From: Helicostylum pulchrum
Lineage: Eukaryota; Mucoromycota; Mucoromycetes; Mucorales; Mucoraceae
Reading direction: 5' to 3'
NCBI GenBank assembly: GCA_025677825.1
Contig: JAIXMO010000026.1
Coordinates: forward strand, 186,001-250,000
DNA: 64,000 nucleotides
The notes below the pieces were generated by a model. That model did no database searches. It worked only from the letters and a program-made list of their open reading frames with translations, and was not told the origin of the DNA. Each line of letters opens with the position of its first letter. The first letter of the stretch is position 1. Below are positions 13,156-25,488 of this stretch, piece after piece. Made by a program: the position numbers and the translations under genes.

Positions 13156-14941
13156 TTACCTTTTATGTTTTTTCTCTTTGTAGTGAGGAACAGTTTTTAC
13201 ATAACTTGTCTTTATCTCTTCAATAACTACAGGTTCATCTAATACTATCGTAACCTCCTTTTCTGCATTAATCTCTTGATCATTGATAGCCCACGGTAAC
13301 TTTGAAATAAAAATGCTCATCAAGAATATTAAAAAGAAAAATCCAGATGCAACAATTGGTTTTTGTAAAAGTCTTGAAGATGAATAATGATATGATATCT
13401 AGACACGCAAAGAAAAAGAAAAAAAAAATGAACACACAAAAAAAAAAATGACAATGATAAAAAATAGTTACCAAAATAGGCTGCTCGTGTTTAGAAACTA
13501 CATTTTTCTTGTGCAAAATAATGGTGGGACGACCTGTAGAATCGAAATAAGTGTAATGCGTAGTTTCTTTAATTGAATCCACCCCAAATGTATCTGGAAT
13601 CGTTATTACGATATGCCTAAAAGTGTAAAAATATATAAGAGTATGTCGACATAATGTAACAAATACAAAATACTTACGATGATCCTTCAGGAAGAATAAC
13701 TTTTACTTGGGCATCCTCAATAGTCATACTTTGAACATTTTCCACAAACAAAAACTTTAAAATATACTCTCCTCCTCCCCCTTTGACATACCGTACAAAA
13801 TATTTCAAAGGTACATTGTAGCCCAAATACCACGTAGTTTTCCATCCCCCAAACAAAGGAAACCTAGGTTGTATCTCCAGCACCGATTTATCTTGTTCGT
13901 TTCTAAAATTGGAAGTAGATACATTACCGACTTCGTCTCGATAATAAGCACCACTAGCATCTTTTGGTAACTGAAAGACCATTTTGTTTAAAACGTTAGT
14001 TTGGACAAGTACATGCGGATCAAGTTGATATTGAATCCGATTGAATTCCTGGTCTAGTTTAGCCCCATCGTGCGTTACTGAATAATGCTCTTCTACAGCT
14101 AAATTGTTTCCCCAGTGAGATAATTCGAGTTCTCTTTTTAAAGTTTTTATCGTGATAATAGGTGGTTGGTACTCGTAATGAAATGTACCAGTGTTGTGTG
14201 ATAATGGTTTGATATCGTTAAATGAACCATACGTAATCTTGTTTTGTGTTTTTTGCCCTGTATGATTAGGTTCACCACCAGCAAATGAAACAATATTTGG
14301 ACTTGGAAATCTAATAAACGAAAATACATTAGCTGGCTTTTTTTTTTTTTTTTGGTACTGTGTAATTCTTACGTAAAAGTTGATTTCATATTATCGGAAG
14401 GATAAGCCGAAAGTAAATAAATATTGCTTTTAAACGAGACATGTTGTTTCGATACTTGAGGAATCTTTTCAGGAAAAGGACGAACCAAGTGAGTGTATAT
14501 TAGACTAATACCGATCTTTACGTCTTGATCTGGTAGTATAGAATCGTTTAAATGAATTTTAAAGATATGTATTTGCCTTTTTTTTATTTTATTTTAGAAC
14601 CAGTTTTTTTTTTCTTTTTTTTTTCGTGTTTTTACTTACTGAGTCATATCTGCAGCAACAGATTCAATTTGTAAAGGGTCTTTATTTCCTTGCTTTGAAT
14701 TTGCAGTAAAGGAAGCAATAAATGGCATATAGATTTCAGGCAATATAAAATAATACGCGTCTACTGTATTTTGAGCTGTATTTTTAGCATGAATAGCGAT
14801 ATCTTCTTTAATGATAGGTGTTGATAAATCCAATAGTCTTATAACGCGAACATTTCTAAAATCATTACTTGGTAGGTCAATATCAAGTATGCCTAAACAG
14901 TCTGTTATTATAAAAAGTAACAAAAAATAGATTTGCTTCAT
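13156..14941 (-). CDS. OST1: Oligosaccharyltransferase subunit OST1 (ribophorin I)
   Basis: Subunit of the ER oligosaccharyltransferase, which transfers the dolichol-linked glycan to Asn-X-Ser/Thr sites. Five exons on the minus strand. An N-terminal signal peptide (MKQIYFLLLFIITDCLGI) is followed by the lumenal ribophorin I domain. Recognisable stretches are SNDFRNVRVIRLLDLS, YFILPEIYMPFIASF, HLVRPFPEKIPQ, then the conserved RELELSHWGNNLAVEEHY, and later FPLFGGWKTTWYLGYNVP. The last exon carries one transmembrane helix (GFFFLIFLMSIFI) and a basic cytosolic tail rich in Lys. All junctions keep frame when the introns near 14600, 14370, 13650 and 13430 are removed. Length and order match the family. 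It lies tail to tail with the NodB-like gene (148 bp) and has the secreted protease-like gene behind it on the same strand. Confidence 0.93.
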
Positions 14942-15060
14942 ATAAATTGTTTTGTTATTCGAAGAAAAAGGGATTAAAAACCCGGGAGTACAAAAAATTT
15001 ATTTATTATACAAAAAGAAAAAGAGGGGATGAAATATAATACAGATTAATAAGGGGGTAA

Positions 15061-16605
15061 TTAAAGAAATAACAGTAGTAGTAGTAAAGGTAACAAAAAT
15101 ACAAAATTGATTATACGAGAAAGATTAAAAGTAGTAGGAATAGTAGAGCTTGCAGTGTGTGTAGTTACAAAAGCAGATGAAGAAACAGTAGGAGAACGAG
15201 CAGGACCATTTAGATTGACAGTGAAAGAAGGATCTGGATTAGAAGGAGTTTTAACTAGGCCATTTGGTGGATTCCAATAGTTTAATACAGGTCTTGAAGG
15301 TTTTTCAGAATTAATCTTGTAGCCTAAACCAGCCATTAATTTTCTTAATTGTGGCCCAATAGGACCATGCGGATAAATCGAATTTAACTGAGTAATGCCA
15401 ATTCCCCTTTCAGCAGTATAAACCATAAGGTATTCAGCAGAATTAACATATCGTTCTTGATCAACGTGACACAGAGAAGAACCTGTTGAATAAGGTTTAA
15501 CAGAGGTCTCGAGCGCAATAACAGGTTCACCTTGAATAATTGCCAAGACATCTAATTCAGTCACAGACCTGCTATAAATATCTACAGCATGATTATACGC
15601 ACCGGAACCGTACCACGTATTCGCTAAATCAATCATACTTCTAAATAGTGCATTGGAATTCATAAAATAGTTTAATTGCTTGGTAATTGTTGTAAAAGGA
15701 AATGTAACATTGGTTGACTCTACCCTAAAGTTTAGGAACTTATCAAGTGGAAATTCAACAAATCCCCAAAACGGCTGCGGTCTATCATATCCAACTAGTA
15801 ATTGTTCAAATGCTGTAGATGCTAGTAACGAGGGTGTAATAAATCTATCTAAATCTTGGTCAAATAAGGGTGCTAAAACTCTATAAAGATCGTCGGACCA
15901 AGATGTTACAAATCCCAGTCCATGGATCATCTCGTGCACTACATTTGTTAAAAAATCCGTTTGTTTTGAGCTAATCGGGTTAGGGTTATTCTACAAAAAA
16001 AAAACACATGTGTGTAAGTATAACAGTACAAAAAAAAAGTATGTGTATATACTAACTATAAAATACCAATTCACTTTGGTATTAAATTGGGCATTAATAT
16101 CATAGGGTGCCCAATTAGGCTTTACTTTTAGGTCAGTAAACTGCTTTAATAAGGGTTGCGGATACATTCTAGTGATATTATCAGTAGTATCTACCATAAT
16201 ATAAGATATGGCCGGATAAGCCTGTCCAATCGAAGAGACTCCGTTATCACCACAGTCTTTATACTCTTGGCAAAAGTTAATAAATGTCGCATTGATAATT
16301 AAAGGTGACTCGAATTGAAACACGGAAGTGATAATATCTGCTGCCTTTGCTAGTGTTGTACTAACACCTTCACAAGTAACTGAATCCGCTTGACAATTCA
16401 AGTCAAAAATCATTTTATTGCCATTGGGTATATCGGTTGCTGCATTACTTGACAAGGATGCCGCCGAAATGGATCGAGTTTTAGTTGTCGAACATGTTTC
16501 CAAGTCATTTACTGAACCTCGATGTGTTAGACAGTATAATTTAGAAGATTGAGCAACTGAAACTATTGTTGTCGTTACTAGTAAGTACCCCCAAGTAAAC
16601 CTCAT
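15061..16605 (-). CDS. Secreted HExxH zincin-like metalloprotease with C-terminal anchor signal
   Basis: Two exons (16605-16057 and 15990-15061) separated by a 66-nt intron with a GTTAGT donor. The product starts with a signal peptide (MRFTWGYLLVTTTIVSVAQ). It carries the zinc-binding motif HEMIHGLGF about 200 residues in, just after the splice junction, so the intron must be removed to complete the catalytic part. There are many potential N-glycosylation sites and scattered Cys pairs. A Ser/Thr/Pro-rich stalk leads into a strongly hydrophobic end (FVFLLPLLLLLLFL), which looks like a GPI signal or a tail anchor. The residues after HExxHGLGF do not supply the third His of metzincins, so this is another zincin type. 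I infer a cell-surface protease acting on wall or host proteins; the substrate is unknown. An alternative is an inactive adhesion protein. Confidence 0.75.
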
Positions 16606-17401
16606 TTGAGAAGAAGAAGAAGAAGAAACAAAGAAAAAAAAAAGAAAAAAAGTTGTCTAAATGTTCATTGTTACACTTGTTTCATATCCCGATTTTTCCT
16701 GCCAAGAGAAAAAAAAAATAAGTGTATAGTTCTATCCAAAAAAGTATGATGTTTAACCACAAAGTATAATTAACGTGTAGGTGTGACATACGAAACAAAT
16801 TATTAAGAGTCTTTTTTTTTACAGAGCCCTTTTTTTTCGTGCCAATTTTCTTTTCGTATGACTAACGTGTAAGTCTGACATACATATGAATTTCAGACCT
16901 TCAATTTCTAAACTCAAAAAGACCAAGCTTGTATTTCAAGACCTCCTACACAAGATGGGCTTTACAAAATGTTGGTCTATGTGGGGAAACTTTACCTCAG
17001 TTTTCTTTTCTTTAAAGAAAAAAAGGGGAGAGAGAACTCTGCTATTTTTTTACATGTATTAAAAAATAAAAGGGCCACTGCCTTTTTTTTTTTATGAATG
17101 GTGTTTGGTTTGTGCTGTAGCTACCTGTCTTTTTTTTTTTTCCAGCATATCTCGTTGGACCAACCTTCGTTTTGGTCTACGATTCGTCTTTTCCAGCGGT
17201 GTATCTACTTTCTTTTTAAACAAAAAAAAAAAAAAACCCTGGTGTGCGGTACATATCTTTCTCCTTTTTTCCCCCGCACACAGCAAAAAACTGGGTTTTG
17301 TTTAGCCTGGAATTTTGGGGCTCAGGGTTTATATATATATTTTTTTTTTGTTTTTTTTTTCTCAAGCCTTTGTTTTTTTTTTGTTTCAATTTTTGCATAC
17401 C
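16606..17401. other. Divergent promoter region, poly-pyrimidine rich
   Basis: Shared upstream region of the zincin-like gene (minus) and recyclin-1 (plus). It has many T8-T12 and A14 tracts and a repeated phrase of the form AACGTGTAxGTxTGACATAC at about 16772 and 16864. No ORF with protein character is found. The open frames at 17092-17418 are tract-derived. Confidence 0.5.
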
Positions 17402-19165
17402 ATGAGTTTTATAGATGATGACAATAATACGACGGTTTCAATAGCCACCATTCGTCCTGTTTCCGTTGACGCAGCTCGACTCAAGTCAGGAAAAGCGATT
17501 CCACCCAACGTCCTGATTAGAATATTTCAGTATTTACCTGTACCTTCTTTGGCAAACGCAGCACTTGCCTCGAGACGCTTCAAAGTACTTGCTTATGACG
17601 ACGAGATATGGGATACAAAGCTACAAATCATGTTGGAAAACGATACAGGTGCACTTGCTGCCATGCTGGGTAACGTATAAACATATCAAGTATATAATAG
17701 TGTATATTAAACTCTCCTATTTTTTTTAAAAAAAGACGGTGAACATACAAATGGATCTTTAATCGATTCCGAAAATACAATTTTTATAAACAGTAAACCC
17801 TTGAATACTTTGATACCCGGTATGTCTACGGACCCCTATAGCGCTCGCGCCAGAGCAAAATCCACTGGTTTTGCAAAGGAACAATTCAAACAATTATATA
17901 CTCAGTTGTTACCTTATTATATCGATTTAAGAGATGGAAATAAAGATTCTTCAAAGGTCTTGCATGATTTTGGAAATCAGCCTCAAGAGTGTGGTAAAGT
18001 GATTAATTTATTGATGGGGTTAGGACAATGTCATGTAGTAGATGATTGGAAACAAGTAAGTAACTTTTTTTATTTTATTTTTTTTATACATGTATAAAAA
18101 AAAGACTTGTGTGCTATTAAAAAACTCCTTTTTTTAAAAAAAAAAATATATATGTGTACAGTTGAATGAAGGCGTAAATGCTTTATCTCAATACTTTGAA
18201 AGTGCTTCTCTCCATGAATTTGAAGTTGCTTATGATTGTCATAATACGACAGATATGAAGGTGTGTGTGTGTGTTGCTGTTTAAAAATATATATATATAT
18301 ATTTACTAATACTTTGTATTATGCTAGTCTTATGCCAATGCATTAATTGCATTGAATGGTGGTTCAACATGTATGCAAACCTATGTTCAAAAGCATCCCA
18401 TTTTTTATGATAATCCATTTAAACCAGAAGATAATTTTGTGTAAGGTCCCCCTTCACTTTTATATTGTTGCTATTTATTTACTAATTATTTTTTTTAGAT
18501 CTTCGCCTGATGATTTAACACCGTTTAAAAAACTAATGTCACTTGTATCAGACGAGTTGAAACAACAGTCAATGTTGGCATCCCAAGTATTTCCGGAAAA
18601 GATGGATGCTTTTTATTTATTTGCTGATAGAGTATTTGAAGATGTGGTAAAAAAATATATATATATATATATAAAAAAGAGAAAAAGAGAGAGAGATAGA
18701 GACTAAATTTAATATTTTTTTTTGTGTGTGTGTGTGTGTGCGCCTTTAGATTGCAGAGTTTGTTGCACAATTATTAGGAAGAGCAATGTCTTTTAGTATA
18801 CACCTTTATTTACGTACCATGTCAGTCGTTTTAAGCACTTCGAAAAAAGTAATTGCAGTTTTGACCAGTGATCAAGTACCCAAAAAAATCGAGCATGATC
18901 GGGGTGTCAATCTATTGTTCAAGTTGTTTTTACCATTTTTAGATGATTATCTCTATGAGGAAAGTAATTATGCAGAACAAATCACAAAGAAATACATTGA
19001 CGAATGGGTAAGAAAAAAAAATTTGGTCGTATAAAATCAAGTACTTTATATATAAAAACAACCTATTGGTAGATAAATCGTTCTGCAGCGCATACAGATG
19101 CATCAGCACGGTTAACAAACCAATCTCGTGAGACCTTTAAAAGGTAAAATATATGTGTATATTTG

Positions 19166-19201
<36 letters not shown>

Positions 19202-20759
19202 TACAAAAAAAAACCCCCTTTTTCTCTGTAGAAATTATTTAGCCGCATTCAAAAAAGTATTGGCATTACCAGTGGATTTAGTTTCAACTGCAGCTACTAC
19301 AATTGTTTCTCCATTTCAAAGATCAAACACTTTTACAAATAAACACGAAAAGAAGGATTCGACTGTTTCAGTAGAATCTATCTCGACACCACCTTCTACA
19401 CCAAAAGTATCGAGTTCAACTAAACGTGACTCTTCTTCCTCGACTACTTCTAGTACAGATGTCAATGGTCAATTAGAAGTAGCTAAACAAGAACTGGATA
19501 TGCTTCAAAATTATCTTTCGCTCGAAATTTCTTTACAATTAATTCATATCAATAAGGAATCTGAACGCCGTGTACAACAGTTTATCGATATTGGGTTTCC
19601 CGGTAGAATGAAATTAGACATGTACGTAACAAATTTGTTTGTTTATATATTGTACTCATTTTTTTTTTTTTTTTTGTTTCATCAAATCTTAGTCAGAGAA
19701 CTTATGAAAATATTTTTATACAATTGTTAAAGACGTTGGGTCAAACACATATTCAACCTGGATTTGATAGGTAAACAGCAAAAAAAAAAGCTTGTATGTT
19801 GAATTTCTTATTAAATCATAAATATAGTGCCGCGGATCGATTAGCTTGTTATAAACCTACACTGAGTAAACACAATGAAGATGTGCCACCACTAACCGAG
19901 TTCTTTGAACTTGTACATGTAGCAGACGTAATTCAACAAATGGTTCAACTCTATTATGACGAAGAGATCACGAAAAATGTAGATAAACATGATTTTATGA
20001 ATGATGTTAACAAGGAAAAAAAGACATTTGAAAGGTTACTGGATGACTGTGTGGCAAGAGGTATGGATAGAGGTATTCAAGTGCTATTATCACAAGTAGA
20101 ATTTATCCTGGCTCAGGAACAAACACGATCAGATTACAATCCACCTAGTGATATGATGCCTGATTTAAAACCAACAAAGGCTTGCCGAGATACTATTTCT
20201 TGTCTTCAAACCAATACATCTATGCTTATCGGCGCATCGGAAAAAGCAACCATGGATTTGTTCTTTAGTGAAATTGGAAGAAGATTCTTTGAGTAAGTGT
20301 TTCAAAAAAAAAAAAAAAAAAAAAAAAAGGAAACTAGTAAACAAATAAATTAAATTCTTATATAGAATTTTGTGTAAACATTTAAAACAACAAACTGTAA
20401 ACGAAATGGGAGGGTTCAGATATATTTGGTAAGTGAGAAGAGTGAGGAGGGGGGGGGGGGGTTTAAGCGTTACAAACTAAAAATGATTTTTTAATTGTAG
20501 TGATATGAACGCTTATTATGATTTCATTACATCACTTCGACAAAAGACAATTACACCTTACTTTTTGGCTTTAAAATCACTTGCCAACTTGTACATTATT
20601 GAATCAGCAACTGATATCAAATCTTTAATTCATGATTTAGAACGGTATCATGGACTTATGCGTATAGAAGACTTGTTTGAATTTGCTGCTTGTAGAAGTG
20701 ATTGGCCTGTTATTAAAAAAGTAGTTCAAAAAGATATGACGGATTGTTGTATCATGTAA
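17402..20759 (+). CDS. RCY1: Recyclin-1 (F-box + Sec10-like exocyst domain)
   Basis: F-box protein of endosome-to-Golgi/plasma membrane recycling (yeast Rcy1, fission yeast pof6). Twelve exons; I chose the ATG at 17402 because the longer frame upstream is only tract-encoded Phe/Leu. After a 30-residue head comes the F-box (IPPNVLIRIFQYLPVPSLANAALASRRF). A long helical region of Sec10 type follows: FKQLYTQLLPYYIDLRDG, the SYANALIALNGG part, MSFSIHLYLRTMSVVL, a Ser/Thr-rich insert near 19340-19480, then LERLLDDCVARGMDRGIQVLL-like helices. The protein ends in CCIM, a CaaX prenylation box, also known from yeast Rcy1. All 11 proposed introns keep the frame; one contains a G13 run (20449-20461). 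It probably works with Skp1 and in vesicle recycling at growing tips. Confidence 0.9.
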
Positions 20760-20857
20760 TAAAAAAAAAAGGGGGAAGGGGATTTTATTAATTGGTATAA
20801 TTTTTATTTTCTTGCTTTACTTGTATAAAAAAAAAAAGACATGTGTATGTTTTAATC

Positions 20858-21977
20858 TTAGTTTGTACCGAAAAGAGTACGGAAATGATCACCGAGAGCA
20901 ACCATACAAAGTGTTTGCCAGATACCCAAACCAATTCTTGGTGTAATACCTCTAAAGAAACCAGCAAACCCATTATTTGCATAAATATACTTTGTAGCGG
21001 AACTAATTGACATATTTTCAGGTCTACCCACAGCCTTTACTTGACTTTGCATCTCAATACGAATAACTTCAATAGGCTGATTCCAACAAGATAATGCACC
21101 ACCAAGGATCGACGCCATTGCTTTATCAAGCGCTGTAGCACGAAGATGTGCATCAGGTGCATCACCGTAACGATTCTTGATAATACTTTCTTGTGCGAAT
21201 CTTGTAATACCAAACCGAGAAGCCCAATTTGTACACTGACGAAGAGCAACAGCATTTACACCTTTATTAATACCCGCAATACCTTCCTTTTTAAATATAT
21301 CATTGGCAATTTTAAATGTAGATTCCTTTACGGCTACAGAAAAAAATTAAATAAAGTTCAGTTCTTCTCCCTAATTGTTTGTTTATAACGATGATTATAT
21401 ATACCTGATTTATGACGCGTGACCTCGACCGTCTTCATAAACGTACAAAAACCCATAGTCGTATAAGCTTGTGCGATACCACCACCCATACCTCCCGCAA
21501 TACCACCCTGAAACGTATATATTTAACAACAAATAATAATAAAAAAAAACAGTAAAAAAAAAAAACTTACCATGAATGGAGAAGCACCAGCGGATCTAGC
21601 GATATGTTCAAACTCGGAAGCAGTAAATAGTAAAACGGCACCCTTAGTTGAAGCTTCAATCCAAGCCCAGGGGATTAAACCTTGATAGAACCCGAAAACA
21701 CCACCACGAGCATAAATATGAGATAATGCTTGCTTTAACGATTGACCACGATTAGCAGCTAATTGAGTCTTTACTACTTCAAAGGGTTGACCTAACGTAG
21801 ATACCTCAAACAAGTTGAGAGCTGAAATAATAATTAAAATTAAAAAAAAAAAATTCGGGCATTCAAAACGTTTTTCATTATTAACTTACTTGCGCCTAAC
21901 AATAAATTTTTATAAGAAACTGGCTTCTTTTTTAAAGGTGCATTAGGGTCAACGGGTGTAGTATCAATAGGAGCCAT
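20858..21977 (-). CDS. YHM2: Mitochondrial citrate/2-oxoglutarate carrier, YHM2 type
   Basis: Mitochondrial carrier family protein with four exons, beginning [15 protein letters not shown]. The match with yeast Yhm2 is close across the protein: [106 protein letters not shown], and [17 protein letters not shown]. The characteristic double-Trp repeat ([16 protein letters not shown]) and the substrate-contact Arg/Lys residues remain. It exchanges mitochondrial citrate for cytosolic oxoglutarate across the inner membrane, supplying NADPH shuttle and acetyl-CoA. The older yeast literature also links Yhm2 to mtDNA nucleoids. The gene is convergent with recyclin-1 (98 bp apart). Confidence 0.93.
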
Positions 21978-22215
21978 TTTGTGTAGTTGTTGTTGTTACT
22001 TGATAAAAAGAGATAAGGAAAGAGAGAGAAAAAAGAGAAAAAAAAAGAAAAAGAAAAAGTCCTTTTTAAATAAAGGGGATCCTTTTTTTTTTGGCCGCGG
22101 TGACCTTTCCTTACTGGGAAAACGATCCGCATAAAAATCCCCCCCAATACACCCAAAAAAAAAAGTCCCCAAACATGACTCGTTTAATGTGTATTTTATT
22201 GGTTTAAAAATATAT

Positions 22216-23021
22216 TTAATCGTAGTAATAATAGGGTTGATAATAATAGTTGTAATAGACGGGTTTGTTTGGATAACAAGAGTAATAATAAAGGTCTTGT
22301 TCATCAGGCTCAGTAGGCCAACTAGTAGACAGCGTTGAAACTGTTCTGTATGAATCATGCCTTTTAGGCGTACTATTAAACTTGTCCTGAAGTTGATTTA
22401 ATTGTTCTTGATTTTCCTGAATTATCTTGCGCATATGTTCTTCCCGCTCTATATATCCTTGTAACTTTTCCTGCCATAATTCTCGCTCCTGTTCAAATTC
22501 TATTAATTTTTGATGTAACCGAATTACTTCTAGTGTTGTCAAATCTTCTACTACTTCTTGTACTAAATTATTTAAATATTTTTTTTTTAAAAAAAAAAAA
22601 AAAACGATGACGTATTTATTTATTTACCTTGTTCTTCTACTAACGTTTTATCTTCTCTACTTGTTTCTAGTAATAGAGTATCATGATTTGGTGTTGTATT
22701 ATTTCTTATCGTTAACCGTTGTCGTTGATTTTCCTCGTGTTGAAACGGAGTTGGATATAGTACTGGACTAAATAAGGCTGTTGTGGGATATCCCACTATA
22801 TCTAATAAATCGGAAGGAGACTTTGCTCGACAAGATAGCGGTGAGAAATGGCGTGTTAATATAGCTGCTGATGCTGGATCCATCGTAATCTTGCTGGTGT
22901 TATGTCGGCCTGGATCTTGCTTTCGTTTCGTACTGAATATTTTTTTAAGCATAATAAGAACACAAAGAAAAAGAACAGAGAGAAATGGGGAAAAAAGAAT
23001 ATATACTATATTTGATATCAT
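22216..23021 (-). CDS. Coiled-coil protein with possible N-terminal membrane segment, unknown
   Basis: Two exons (23021-22628 and 22562-22216) joined through a 65-nt intron with a GTAAAT donor. Exon 1 begins with a hydrophobic stretch (VYILFSPFLSVLFLCVLIML) followed by a basic KKIFSTKRKQDPGRH segment. If translation starts at the internal Met at 22952, the membrane segment is lost and the protein starts MLKKIFSTKRKQ. The middle is Ser/Pro-rich with RAKSPSDLLDIVGYP. Exon 2 is a long coiled coil (HQKLIEFEQERELWQEKLQG to QEQLNQLQDKF) and then a Tyr-rich tail, YYNYYYQPYYYYD. I do not recognise the family. The Tyr-rich C-terminus and coiled coil suggest a scaffold or self-associating protein. Confidence 0.65.
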
Positions 23022-23225
23022 ACAATAACAACAACAATAACATGACGTCGATTTGTTTTGAAAGGGAATTCCATGTGATAAAACAAAGTATCATGATCAT
23101 GAACCCAGCAGTGTGTGTGATGTATATTACAGCATAATATAACGATTACTAGTTACTCGTTACTAGTTACCAGTATGTATTATTTTATTAAATAGGTTAA
23201 ATACAAATAAAATACACATCTTTTT

Positions 23226-24556
23226 TCAGTGGTATAATCCATGATTCTTTAAAAAGAAGCTTGAATTATTTCGTACTTTATACTTCCACCTTTTAACAAC
23301 AGAGTCAAGATTTTCATTACCATCTGGTAATAAAGGTTGTCGCATAATAGAGTTACAGGAAGAAGGCTCCTTCAAGCAAGATGAAAACATGGTATATATT
23401 CTATCACTTTCGTCTGACCAGTGGGCCGAACAAAGCCGGTATTCTAACGGAATCCAAACATCATTTCTATCAATCCAGCGTCCTCTAGATACGTACAAGT
23501 CAAAGTAAGGCCCTTGACAATAACTACATACTTTATAATTTGATATATAATGTATCAATTCTTTTGTCAATCTTTCGGTATTCTTTTTTTCCTTCACTAT
23601 TTTTCTAGCACAAATCTCTAATAAACTAGGTGCGTTATGGACTGATGAAAAATGATCAACTGAAGTCGAAAGTGGGCATCCTTCTAACCGAAGTCGGCGT
23701 AAATACGGCAGTTGTGTTATCTCGGCTGGTAATATGGAGATAGGGTTATAAGAAAGGTCCAATTGTGTTAAACTACTTTGAATAGATATCACTGTCATTT
23801 CTTTTAACTGATTATGACTCAAGTTTAATACTTGTAATTTACTTAGTTGACACAAGTAAGGCGTCAATTGTCGTAGCTGGTTATGTGAAATATTAAATTC
23901 TGTTAAGCGAGATAAGTGACAGATTGAATCTGGTATTGATTTTAATTGATTATGTGACATCGTTAGATACTCTAATTGTTGCAAATATCCAATCTCTTGC
24001 GGTAATTCTTGCAAGTGATTAAATGATCTAATAATTAGTTATACGTTAATTGCAATTGATAGTCATCTATACTTGATTTCATACGTTACAGGTCGAGTCT
24101 TTTAATCATACTTAATAATCCAATGTTAGAACTAATCACTCCAAATCCTCTTTTTGACAAGTTGATATCATCAAATGATGTACATACTGTCGAAATATCA
24201 TTAAAATCAAATGGTATACTAGGTCCGTAAATAATTTCTGGTTCTGCTTGTTTTACAACTGTTGTCGTGTTCGTATCATCATCTTGATAATATGTTTGGT
24301 CTACATATGTTAAATCCTTCCATAACTGTCCATCCTTTTCGTATAACAAAAATCCTGAATCTGTTCTACTAGAAGTATCCGCTATTGATACTTGTGATAA
24401 TGAATGTTGAATCATACCAAGTCCATACAGGAATGGTTTAAATAATAAAGCATCTTCTTTTTCTTCCTTGATATATACTGACGCCTTTATTGACGTTGTA
24501 TAACCAAATATCTTTGATCCATAAGTCTTTTTATTCTTACTACTCACAGCTCCCAT
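23226..24556 (-). CDS. Leucine-rich-repeat protein with N-myristoylation signal
   Basis: Two exons (24556-24090 and 24027-23226). The junction turns LKRLDL into a proper LRR: LDLSFNHLQELPQEIG. The start MGAVSSKNKK is a classical N-myristoylation context (Gly2, Ser6, then Lys). About six typical LRRs follow (LTMSHNQLKSIPDSI, FNISHNQLRQLTPYL, LNLSHNQLKEM, LDLSYNPISILPAEI). The C-terminal domain has a Cys pair (CSYCQGPYFD), RLCSAHWSDESDRI and a later CxxxxxxC. This resembles the C-terminal region I know from LRRC58-like proteins. I infer a membrane-tethered adaptor. A longer 5' form is possible, since an ATG at 24782 opens MSRYNDIRFKIKQLLI followed by a GTAAAT donor, which would remove the myristoylation start. 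Confidence 0.72.
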
Positions 24557-24591
24557 ATTTTTTACGTACGGAAAAAAAAGAAAAGAAAAGA

Positions 24592-24622
<31 letters not shown>

Positions 24623-25488
24623 AAACAAAAAAAGAGTTATATTTATATGTAGGTATAAAAAAGGAGTTTTTTTTTTCTTTTTTTTTTATAATAATAAAGG
24701 AGAAATTTACATATACAGCGGTTTCTCCACATCTAATAAGTAACTGTTTTATTTTAAATCGTATATCATTATAACGGGACATGTCATATGTATTATATTA
24801 CATCTATTCAAACAAATAACCTGTACTTTTATTACATTTTGTTCTTTTCATAAAAAAAAAAATATTGGCCAAGATCGATAAGCTTTTATCCCAGAAAAAA
24901 GCTCTTTTAAGGGGCATTAGACCCACATAAAGTCTTATCGAGTTACTTTTTATACAAGATAAAAGCAGGATCAATAACTGTGACGCGTACAAAATGACAA
25001 CATTGTAGACTTTCTTATAAATATCGTGTAGTTTCTGCTTTTTTCCTTTTTTTTTTCTTCCTTTTTTCCTGTTGTGAAGCAAATTTATATGTGTTTGTGA
25101 AGATTATACTGATGGTATCAAGTAAACGTCATTTGAACGAAAATGTACCACTTTTTTTTTTATATACAGTATTACTATACTTTAATATCTTTCGATATAC
25201 TTGCACACTTTGTAATTGTTTAAAAGCTTCTTTTTGTTTTTGGTAGTATTTTCTCTTTTTTCATGCAGTCGCGTGTCTGGTACTCACGTTTATTTCATGT
25301 GTTGCATATAGATCCCATGTGCTGCAGGGTTTCTGGCAGAGATCACGATGTATAAACGACAAGAAAGGTTTTCTTTTACCCAAACTTTTATTATAGTTCA
25401 TTAAAGTATACAACAAGCAGAAATGTTTAAAACGAATAGTTCTTTTATTATCAAAAAAAGTCTTTTTTTTTTCTTTTTCTATCTCTCT
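24557..25488. other. Intergenic with (GA)n microsatellite
   Basis: It contains a (GA) dinucleotide run at about 24592-24618 and poly-T/poly-A tracts just upstream of the LRR gene. A possible extra 5' exon of that gene lies at 24782-24713. The 25083-25480 part, behind the bL9m stop, has nothing recognisable. Confidence 0.5.
24592..24618. repeat. (GA)n dinucleotide microsatellite
   Basis: About 13 uninterrupted GA units immediately upstream of the LRR gene start at 24556 (CT on its sense strand), so it lies in the promoter or 5' leader. A comparable (TC)n stretch lies at 52105-52124. Confidence 0.85.

Noticed and set aside
17092..17401. Several ORFs rich in Phe/Lys upstream of recyclin-1
   Set aside because: Encoded by poly-T/poly-A tracts; the real start is at 17402.
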